Source: Asticcacaulis benevestitus DSM 16100 = ATCC BAA-896 (GTDB lineage Bacteria; Pseudomonadota; Alphaproteobacteria; Caulobacterales; Caulobacteraceae). Taken from it: a stretch of DNA of 63,247 bases. The translations under genes and the position numbers were made by a program. Of this stretch, positions 28,779-35,822 are shown in pieces (within the stretch, counting starts at the first letter, position 1; each line of letters begins with the position of its first letter). The stretch spans positions 1 through 63,247 of the forward strand of contig NZ_AQWM01000022.1 of NCBI RefSeq assembly GCF_000376105.1, in the 5' to 3' direction. The notes below the pieces were generated by a model. It was given only the letters and a program-made list of their open reading frames with translations, searched no databases and had not been told where the DNA came from.

Positions 28779-28800
28779 CCCACATTTGTGATAATGTGGG
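28779..28800. promoter_or_regulatory. Inverted repeat before the ParDE-type operon
   Basis: CCCACATT and AATGTGGG flank a 6-base spacer, 24 bases before the antitoxin start. The place and size fit the autoregulatory operator of a toxin-antitoxin operon. The rest of 28576-28823 is AT-rich and holds no gene that I can see. Confidence 0.55.
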
Positions 28801-28823
28801 TCATAAGTGTAGGAGTAAAATGA

Positions 28824-29078
28824 ATGAGCCGACTGACGATCGATATGACTGATCAACAGCATCAGAGTTTGAAAGCGCTGGCCGCTTTGCAAGGCAAGAC
28901 TATTCGGCAATATGCCTTGGAACGTTTGTTGCCGGCGTCATGGGAGGGCGCTCAGGATTGGCTCGAACTAAAGGACTTTCTTACAAAACGAATTGAACAG
29001 GGGCTTAATGGTGATCTGGCGAGCTTGTCGTTCGAGCAGATTGTAGATGAAGAGCTCAAAGAGAGTTCAGTTTCTTGA
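28824..29078 (+). CDS. ParD-like antitoxin (putative ribbon-helix-helix)
   Basis: An 84-residue protein starting MSRLTIDMTDQQHQSLKALAALQGK, typical of the ribbon-helix-helix fold, followed by an acidic helical tail (SFEQIVDEELKE) that would wrap the toxin. A good ribosome site (AGGAG) precedes the ATG. Its stop overlaps the toxin start (TTGA), and an inverted repeat lies in its promoter. Likely neutralises the next gene's product and represses the operon. Confidence 0.82.
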   Translation: MSRLTIDMTDQQHQSLKALAALQGKTIRQYALERLLPASWEGAQDWLELKDFLTKRIEQGLNGDLASLSFEQIVDEELKESSVS

Positions 29079-29386
29079 CGGTTAGCTACGTCTTGCAAGC
29101 CGGCGCAGTTGAGGATCTTCGCTCTGTTATCAGATATACCCGAGAAACCTGGGGCGCTGTCCAGGCACGAGCTTATGCAAATAAATTGCACAACGGTCTT
29201 CAACGATTGTCGCAGGGCCAAGGCACTTACAAAATCTTGGTCGAGGTTCATCCGGCATTACGCGTAACACGTTGCCAACATCATTATATCTTCTGCCTTA
29301 TGCTTGAAAATGCGCAGGCACTTGTCATTGCTATCCTGCACGAGAAAATGGATTTGATTGCAAAAATCACAGACAGACTGAGTTGA
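29075..29386 (+). CDS. ParE/RelE-family toxin
   Basis: A 103-residue protein with the RelE/ParE fold pattern: YVLQAGAVEDLRSVIRYTRETWG, QARAYANKLHNGLQRLSQ, ILVEVHPALRVTRCQHHYIFC and VIAILHEKMD. ParE members poison gyrase while RelE members cut mRNA; the length and the missing RelE catalytic basic set favour ParE, but this cannot be decided here. It starts with TTG overlapping the antitoxin stop. Confidence 0.82.
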   Translation: MTVSYVLQAGAVEDLRSVIRYTRETWGAVQARAYANKLHNGLQRLSQGQGTYKILVEVHPALRVTRCQHHYIFCLMLENAQALVIAILHEKMDLIAKITDRLS

Positions 29387-29423
29387 ATAGCACATAATTT
29401 CCCATAAGCTTTATTAGGCGATT

Positions 29424-29441
29424 AAATGATGTAGCCGGGTG
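29424..29441. repeat. Putative terminal repeat of the IS30 remnant
   Basis: AAATGATGTAGCCGGGTG lies 57 bases before the IS30 transposase start. Nearly the same sequence (one base shorter) occurs alone at 41434-41450. This suggests it is the left inverted repeat of this IS30 type. Confidence 0.45.
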
Positions 29442-29498
29442 GACTCTATTTTGAAGCGCGAATGATCCATAGAATCAACCGCTTCTTGAGAGACCATT

Positions 29499-30290
29499 AT
29501 GGGCCATTCTTACACCCATCTGACGAAGGAAGAACGTCAGACGATCTACAAACTGCTCGATCGCAAAATTCCACTCACGCAAATCGCCAAGATGCTCGGC
29601 CGTCACCATTCGACGCTTTATCGCGAAATTCGGCGCAATTATTTTCACGATAGAGAATGCCCGCAATACTCTGGGTGGTTTGCATGGAACGCAACCGAGT
29701 TTGCGCGCAAGCGGCGTTTTAAACGGCGCAAGCTGGAGCGTGATCTCGAGTTGCGTGTGCACATCATTGAGAGACTTGAGCAGCACTGGTCGCCTGAACA
29801 AATCGCTGGTCGGCTCAAGCTTCACCCTGTGGATAAATCCAGGTTCGGCCGCGTCTGTTCAGAGACGATCTATCGCTTTATCTACGATCGCAGCAACCGT
29901 GAGATGGCGCTTTACACCCTGCTCGCCCGCCGGCGCAGAACAAGGCGCGGTCTCCGTGGCCGCAAGCCAAAGGGGTCACATATCCCTCTGTATTGTAACA
30001 TAAAACATAGACCTAAAGACATTGCTAATCGCGAGACTTTTGGGCATTGGGAGGCCGATCTGGTGATTTTCCGACGCGACTTCGGAAAGGCAAACATCAC
30101 CAGTCTGATCGAGCGCAAAAGCCGTTACCAAGTCGTCATCCGTAATAAGGATCGCCACTCGTTAGGTGTCTTAGGCACCATCCAGGAGCAATTACGCCCC
30201 CTTCCCATCTCAGGGCCGCCAGTCAATCACTTTCGACCGTGGAACCGAGTTCATGGCGTGGAAAACGCTCCATCGGTCATTGGGTAACGC
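29499..30290 (+). pseudogene. IS30-family transposase, frameshifted and 3'-truncated
   Basis: The frame begins MGHSYTHLTKEERQTIYKLL with the IS30 helix-turn-helix (LTQIAKMLGRHHSTLYREIRR) and reaches the DDE domain (GHWEADLVIF, first catalytic Asp). Near 30215 the frame shifts: the conserved FDRGTEFMAWKTLHRSLG is read in another frame (seen from 30253 onward). The remaining third, with the last catalytic Glu, is gone. The element is dead. Confidence 0.88.
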
Positions 30291-30304
30291 CCTCCTCCTC
30301 ACCA

Positions 30305-30472
30305 GCATCAAGGCAATTCAACGCGATATACGAAAAATTCTACAACACAATTTACGATATTGTATGCAGCTTAATTTACGAAATATGCTACAGCATAATT
30401 TAAGAAAAGATCTCCATCGCAATATACGAAAAATTCTAAGGCAAATCCTGTGGCAACCTCCTCAGAAAAATT
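30305..30472. repeat. Degenerate 24-bp tandem repeat before the Fic gene
   Basis: Six to seven imperfect units of 24 bases follow each other. Read in the frame of the truncated IS30 tail they spell an 8-residue repeat: IRKILQHN, LRYCMQLN, LRNMLQHN, LRKDLHRN, IRKILRQI and perhaps LWQPPQKN, with SIKAIQRD in front. The first and fifth full units share the 17 bases ATATACGAAAAATTCTA. The block is AT-rich and ends at the Fic start codon. It could be a minisatellite, a protein-binding array or the end of a lost coding repeat. Confidence 0.7.
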
Positions 30473-31979
30473 GGCAAACTCCCTCGAGACCTTGGAGGTT
30501 ATACAGCGAGAGGGACGTCAATGTTTGCGTTCAAGAGATTTGGGGCGCACCGACCGCGAACGATTGCGAGATGCCGGCTTCATTCAGGAAGTAATGAAAG
30601 GCTGGTACATCATCACGCGACCGGACGAAGTTCCACATGATACGACGGCGTGGTATACGTCTTTCTGGGGTTTCTGTTCCGAATATTTGACAGAGAGATT
30701 TGGCGAAGCTTGGTGCCTCTCTCCCGATCAGTCGTTGATGCTACATTCCGGAAACTGGACCGTACCCCGGCAACTATTGGTCCGTGCGCCGGCCGGCAGC
30801 AATCGGATTACCGAATTGCAGCATAACACCAGCATTCTCGACGTGCGTCAGCCATTGCCTGCAAAAGAAGATCAAGGTGTCCTCGATGCGGTTCGGGTCT
30901 ATTCGATCGAAGCGGCCCTTTTTGCCGTAACCGAGACTTTTTTCTTGAACAATCCGGTCGATGCACGCGCCGTCCTTAGCACCCAGCGGGATGCCGCAGC
31001 GCTCTTGACTCGCCTTCTAGCGGGAGGCCATACAGTCATTGCCGGCCGCCTGGCAGGTGCGTTCCGCAATATCGGCGCCGGTCGTATCGCAGATGACATC
31101 CTAGGCACCATGCGAGTTGCAGGTCACACGGTGAGGGAGTCAGATCCGTTTAACGGCAAGTTGGAAGGCTTCAGCTATTCGAGGGAGCCCTCGCCGTACG
31201 TCCACCGTATCAAGGCAATGTGGATCAAGATGCGTGCCGATATCATCGGACGGTTCCCGGCGCCGGCGGAGCGCAATGTGGATGTTGCCACATATCTCAC
31301 CGCGGTCGATCGGATTTACGTCACGGACGCATATCACTCCCTTTCGATCGAAGGATATCGCGTCACGAGAGAGCTGATAGAGCGCGTTCGAACAGGCATC
31401 TGGAACCCTCAACAAAATGACGCCGACCGCCAGCAGAAAGATGCGATGGCGGCGCGCGGCTATTTCATGGCCTTTGAATGCGTCAAAAAGAGTCTTGAAC
31501 GCATTTTGCGGGGAGAAAATCCAGGAGCCGTGGCCGATGATGATCACGCGGTGTGGTATCGTGAAATGTTCGGGCCAAGCGTGGAAGCTGGCTTGATCCC
31601 GCCCGCCAGCCTTGCGGGCTATCGCAATTGGCCGGTCTATATTAGGGGATCACAGCACCGCCCTTTGAATCATGACGCCGTGCGTGACGCCATGCCTACA
31701 CTATTCGACCTCCTCCGTGAGGAGCGAGACCCTGCGGTCCGTGTCGTTCTAGGGCATTTCATCTTCGTCTATATCCATCCGTACATGGACGGAAACGGCC
31801 GCATGGGACGTTTCCTGATGAACGTAATGATGGCTGCTGCGGGATATGACTGGACCGTGGTTCCCGTAGAACGCCGGACCGAATACATGCAAGCGCTGGA
31901 AGCGGCCAGCGTTCGCCAAGACATCATACCGTTTACCGATTTCCTCGCGTCGTTACTCCGAAATCCGACGGCGAGATGA
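30450..31979 (+). CDS. Fic-domain protein with AbiEi-like N-terminal region
   Basis: A 509-residue protein. Residues about 1-230 read like the AbiEi antitoxin/regulator family: a winged-helix start (LEVIQREGRQCLRSRDLG, LRDAGFIQEVMKGWY) and a second part with HNTSILDV. Residues about 250-509 form a Fic domain with the active-site loop HPYMDGNGRMGR at 443-454, which would transfer AMP or a similar group to a target hydroxyl. The autoinhibition motif S297-x3-E301-G302 precedes it, as in class II Fic proteins. It starts with GTG at the end of a tandem repeat and is flanked by dead IS elements. The target is unknown. Confidence 0.88.
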   Translation: MATSSEKLANSLETLEVIQREGRQCLRSRDLGRTDRERLRDAGFIQEVMKGWYIITRPDEVPHDTTAWYTSFWGFCSEYLTERFGEAWCLSPDQSLMLHSGNWTVPRQLLVRAPAGSNRITELQHNTSILDVRQPLPAKEDQGVLDAVRVYSIEAALFAVTETFFLNNPVDARAVLSTQRDAAALLTRLLAGGHTVIAGRLAGAFRNIGAGRIADDILGTMRVAGHTVRESDPFNGKLEGFSYSREPSPYVHRIKAMWIKMRADIIGRFPAPAERNVDVATYLTAVDRIYVTDAYHSLSIEGYRVTRELIERVRTGIWNPQQNDADRQQKDAMAARGYFMAFECVKKSLERILRGENPGAVADDDHAVWYREMFGPSVEAGLIPPASLAGYRNWPVYIRGSQHRPLNHDAVRDAMPTLFDLLREERDPAVRVVLGHFIFVYIHPYMDGNGRMGRFLMNVMMAAAGYDWTVVPVERRTEYMQALEAASVRQDIIPFTDFLASLLRNPTAR

Positions 31980-32283
31980 ACGCTCCCCAGGGGCATTACA
32001 TTGCGCAAATACCCGGCCTGACCTTCTCCTGATTTGCACGAAAAAGGTACCATCTCATCGTCCCATACGTGGCGGCAGAGGCGGAGATGGCCAGGAACCA
32101 ATAAGCGGTTTCGACAGCTATTTTGCCGCGTGAATGATCGTATACGCATCAAAAAAACATCAATTTCGGGCAAATACTCGGTGGCTCCCCGGTGGCCGGT
32201 CAAAACGGGCCAGTTGGGGCCCCATAAATTAAGGTCCGCAGCAGATGTTATTCCACTCCCTCATTTGATTGAGGGAGAGAGAG
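31980..32283. other. Intergenic sequence before the IS21 remnant
   Basis: No gene is seen. At about 32200-32214 the motif GGTCAAAACGGGCCAG occurs; AAAACGGGCCA/AAAACGGGCCAG is found again at about 32415 and 32503 inside the broken IS21 gene, which suggests that the IS21 left end, with its repeated transposase sites, begins in this stretch. Confidence 0.4.
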
Positions 32284-32803
32284 TTGAACATCTTGCAGGC
32301 ACATCTTCGCCAGAGCGTTATTACCCTTCTCGAGAAAGGGATCAGCCACCGAGAGATCGCGCGTCGTCTTGAGGTCAATCGCAAGACGGTTGGCCTGATC
32401 GCCAAGGAACTTTCAAAACGGGCCAAGGTGGCCACCGATGCTGAGGCGGTGGCGGATTCAAAAATCCCGCACCCCGGCCACCGGGTTTTCCACGGCCGCT
32501 GAGCAAAACGGGCCAGGGTGGCCACCGACTTGCCGGGCTTCGATGTCGGCCTGTGAGCCGCACCGGGAATGGATCGAAGAACAGGTCCGGCTGGGCCGCA
32601 ATGCCACGAGCATCTATCGCGAGCTTGTCGACCGCCATGGCTTTGATCACCAGTACAACTCCGTCAAACGGTTCGTGGGTGGACTGAAGCAGACGGACCC
32701 GGAACGGTTTGACGTTCTTGAGTTCCCGCCTGGCGAAGAGGCGCGGGTCGATTACGGACAGGGCGCACCGACGCTGGCGCCCGCTGAAGTTTACCGCTAA
32801 GCC
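32284..32803 (+). pseudogene. IS21-family IstA transposase, frameshifted and truncated
   Basis: The first frame reads LNILQAHLRQSVITLLEKGI, SHREIARRLEVNRKTVGLIA, the helix-turn-helix of IstA, and stops at 32502. A second frame continues with SACEPHREWIEEQVRLGRNA, SIYRELVDRHGF, YNSVKRFV and DPERFDVLEFPPGEEARVDYG, the start of the integrase core. One frameshift lies between about 32440 and 32500, and the gene is cut at about 32800 before the remaining catalytic residues. No istB is present. Confidence 0.85.
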
Positions 32804-32931
32804 GACTGATGCACCTGCAGTTCGGCCGGAACGAACGAAGCGTGCAGATCTGATGCACCCCCTTTTCAACAAAAGACAGCGATCTGGCGCTCTATAAGGG
32901 AAATCACTCCATATTTCTATCGTTAGCGAAG

Positions 32932-33322
32932 ATGGAGGCAACGATGTCAAACTGGGCCGATCAGTTTCTCGCAAAAGTAGAGACTGTCGATGACATGGTC
33001 ACCGCGTTTTCTGACGAAGATCGCTGCCGGCGCATATTTGAGGCTTTGATTTGGCCGGATGGCCGCAAGCGTGCCCGCCTGTGGATATATGCGGTCAAGC
33101 GCCCTATGCGACCGCTCCATGGGCGCGCAGTCCAGGGCAAGTCCGGAACTGTACCATGGCGACACGTTCGCAGGGCCATGGTTCCGGAGAACAACAGTGC
33201 AATGCACAGCCCCTCCCCGCTCCGTCTGCGATATGTGGCCAAACCTGCTACTGTGCGAACCCCGTGAAAACCGGGTAAAACGGCGCATGACGAGACGCTA
33301 TGATGACTTCGCGCGTGATTAA
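32932..33322 (+). pseudogene. IS1595-like transposase, degraded N-terminal part
   Basis: The first frame gives FSDEDRCRRIFEALIWPDGRK; near 33065 the frame shifts so that a zinc-ribbon-like PACGYMRSSALC follows in the next frame, with RSMGAQSRASPELY after it. This matches, from memory, the N-terminal region of IS1595-family transposases (WPDG, CPxCG). Further shifts are likely and the catalytic domain is absent. Confidence 0.6.
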
Positions 33323-33499
33323 CGCGAGGCAGTTCTGTCGCGGGTCTTGCTTTCATTTGGGCGTCCTTGGACGACGGTTCAACATGGGTATCATCCGACC
33401 GTAAGGTCGCGTGCACTCCGCCGCCTCGGGTAAAGATGCGGTTGCGCCCTGAGTCGACGCTTGTTAACTAAACTAAAAGCAACCCTCTCAGAGAATCAG

Positions 33500-33850
33500 A
33501 TGAAGCCCATAATCGTTCTTGTTGCGTTTTCTGCTTTAGTCTCGAGTTCTGGGGCGCAGGCCTCCAATAAGGGAACTATAGATCGCGCTGGAAGCATAGT
33601 GGCAGGCCAGAACAAAACAGATGTCAACCTCATCATGGGGGAGCCTGGAAACCGCGAATTTAAAGGCTCCGAGGAAGCTTGGCAGTATTGCGGTCGCTCA
33701 GGGATGACGAACAAATATGTCGTCATCTATTTTTTAAGCGGCAAGGTCGAGAAATTGGCCACCTACTCGCAACCCTGGGCCGGCTCTTGCGAAGAGCATT
33801 ACAAACCGGTTGCCTGGGACCAGGCCGAGGGGAATAAAGCGAAACCTTAA
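33500..33850 (+). CDS. Small exported BamE/SmpA-like protein
   Basis: A 116-residue protein from the ATG at 33500, which places the signal peptide (MKPIIVLVAFSALVSSSGAQA) at the N-terminus; a start at 33461 would add 13 residues in front. The mature part has a pattern like the BamE/SmpA fold: SIVAGQNKTDVNLIMGEPGN, then GSEEAWQYCGRS and YVVIYFLSGKVEKL. No lipobox is seen, so it is probably soluble in the periplasm. It stands alone in the scar zone. Function unknown. Confidence 0.7.
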   Translation: MKPIIVLVAFSALVSSSGAQASNKGTIDRAGSIVAGQNKTDVNLIMGEPGNREFKGSEEAWQYCGRSGMTNKYVVIYFLSGKVEKLATYSQPWAGSCEEHYKPVAWDQAEGNKAKP

Positions 33851-34135
33851 GCTCCGCCCCCTCGTGCGCGTCAGACGTCCTTAATATGCACCTGGCTTAT
33901 TGCCTTTCAGGCGCCGGCGACTCGCTCTGAACCAGAGGCACAACAAAGGTACGTAAGCAATAATTTGCCAGTTTCGCGCCGAGATCAGGAGCCATCACGC
34001 TTGACTGCGGATTGCGTTTTTTGCGCTATCTTGCGTCCGCCGCGGGTTTAGGGTTAATAGGCAGAAGAAACCCTTCGGCGGTCAACCTCCGACCGTCGTG
34101 TCAAGCGCTCCCTTTCTGGCGAAATTCGGCAGGAG

Positions 34136-34954
34136 ATGACGAGCCTGAAACGGATGCACATGTTCTGGTTATTGGACAAATCAAGGCAAAAAACGCCCGA
34201 TACGCCGGGGCCACCCGAACCGCCTGAGGTTTTCAAATCCTCCATTGACAGGCTGACCTATGCGATCGGCGACATTCACGGCCGAAATGACCTGTTCTTG
34301 AAGATGCTCCTCGACATAAGAAATGATTCATCTGAAATTGGAGAGAAACCCCGAATTATTATTCTTGGCGATTTTATCGACCGCGGGCCTAACTCCTCTG
34401 AAGTTATTGGCTCAATTCTGAGGCTACAGATTCAAACATGGTGTGATACAGTCGTACTGGTCGGTAATCACGAGTTCGCCCTGATCAAGTTTTGCCTGGA
34501 TAGCAGTTGTGGATGGTTGTGGTTAGAATTCGGCGGAATGGCAACCCTAGCGTCGTACGGCATAAAAATAGGGGGTGACAAGTCGGATTTTTCTCACTGG
34601 CCCGAGCTTCAGACGAAAGTGAAGCGTGCGATCCCCCAATCGCATATGAAGCTGATGCATGAGGCCAAAATCAATTTCATAGCCGGCGACTATCTTTTTG
34701 TGCATGGCGGGGTAAATCCAGAGCTGCCCCTTGAAGCTCAAGATGCTGATACGTTTCTTTGGATACGAGACGCCTTCTTGTCGTCCCCGAAGTCGTGCGA
34801 ATATGTCGTCGTGCACGGTCACTCGGCCAGGGAGGATGTATCCAACCTCGAATGGCGGATAGGTGTGGACACTGGCGCCTACGCAACGGGCATACTCAGC
34901 GCGGTAAAACTCTCCGGCACCAATCGCGAAATCATGCAGGTTACCACTCTGTAG
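34136..34954 (+). CDS. Calcineurin-like metallophosphoesterase (PPP/lambda phosphatase type)
   Basis: A 272-residue phosphatase. The metal-binding motifs are YAIGDIHGRND, ILGDFIDRGPNS and LVGNHEFA, followed by the later histidines in LFVHGGVNPE and VVHGHSARED. This is the order of the bacterial PPP family (lambda phosphatase, PrpA/B, ApaH-like), which hydrolyses phosphoprotein or dinucleoside polyphosphate substrates. An in-frame ATG at 34154 is an alternative start. There are no membrane segments and no operon partner. Confidence 0.9.
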   Translation: MTSLKRMHMFWLLDKSRQKTPDTPGPPEPPEVFKSSIDRLTYAIGDIHGRNDLFLKMLLDIRNDSSEIGEKPRIIILGDFIDRGPNSSEVIGSILRLQIQTWCDTVVLVGNHEFALIKFCLDSSCGWLWLEFGGMATLASYGIKIGGDKSDFSHWPELQTKVKRAIPQSHMKLMHEAKINFIAGDYLFVHGGVNPELPLEAQDADTFLWIRDAFLSSPKSCEYVVVHGHSAREDVSNLEWRIGVDTGAYATGILSAVKLSGTNREIMQVTTL

Positions 34955-35512
34955 GCTTAGAGACGCTTCATATGGCAGTGAGCTCTGATTCCTGCGTAGC
35001 CGTTTGGCACTGCGGGGCAAGGGTCAAGCTGTAACAATGCGCGCGAACGGGTCTTCTGTCGGCAGTTCCTCCGGATTTTTTGGGAGCGAGCCATAAACCT
35101 TATGCTCCCCCCCTCATCGGCGTGGTCGAAACCCGTAGGGCGTATTCGACCATGACTTCATTCTCACCTCGGCCAATGAATAAGATCAAATGTCGGCGCG
35201 TCGGTCTCATGTCCGCCGGATTTTCACAAGGATCATCTTATTCAAACGTGATCAGGCTTGAAGGCGCCCTTTTTCGCTATGGACCTGTCGTTGGTGGAAA
35301 GCGACCTAGGCTTTGGTTACCTCTCCCCTCAAACTGAGAGTGAAAACTCGTCCTCCGAAAGATGCCGTCTAGCTACTGATCGAAGCCTGGGATAAGCCGT
35401 ATCTGGGGCGTTCAGAGATGCCGATCTACGTGATCGAGGTGAGCTCAACTTGGCTGGTGGCTGCGTGTTAACAGGTCGGCCTTACTCTATTGGCTTATAG
35501 ACACTCGAAGCC
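34955..35512. other. Gene-free stretch after the phosphatase gene
   Basis: I see no gene here. An open frame at 35080-35337 (85 codons) has no recognisable similarity, no ribosome site and unusual composition. This is the right edge of the scar zone. Confidence 0.45.
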
Positions 35513-35758
35513 CTAAATCGCCGGGTCTATATCGCGGTTGTAAGCCGTGCGCAAACCGGCTTCCTTGGCCGACTGCAGAGTGTGCAAACTGACGATCGCC
35601 GGCGCGCCTGCCGACGTGCCCAGGGCACGGCCGTCGATGTCATACTGATATTCGCCAACATTGAACGCCGCCGGATTACGCCCGTCCTTATGCACCTGCA
35701 AAGGCTCCTGGCCGTTTTCGACAATTACCCAGGCACTGTCATATAGTCTGATGCTCAT
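35513..35758 (-). CDS. Small hypothetical protein
   Basis: An 81-residue protein, MSIRLYDSAWVIVENGQEPLQVHKDG, with the later stretch AGAPAIVSLHTLQSAKEAGL. It has no signal peptide. Regular strand-like patterning suggests a small beta fold. It lies 64 bp after the six-hairpin glycosidase gene on the same strand and may be its last operon member. I do not recognise a family. Confidence 0.6.
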   Translation of the reverse strand: MSIRLYDSAWVIVENGQEPLQVHKDGRNPAAFNVGEYQYDIDGRALGTSAGAPAIVSLHTLQSAKEAGLRTAYNRDIDPAI

Positions 35759-35822
35759 GCCCAGATCCTCAATTTATACAATGACGAGCCAATAGCATGG
35801 CCAAGCGTCTTTGTCGCTGAAC

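Noticed and set aside
32203-32515. Three copies of AAAACGGGCCA as a possible CRISPR or iteron array
   Set aside because: Spacing is irregular and two copies lie in the IstA coding sequence; IS21 coding and end sequence explains them better.
35080-35337. 85-codon plus-strand frame after the phosphatase gene
   Set aside because: No recognisable similarity, no ribosome site and no conserved-looking pattern.
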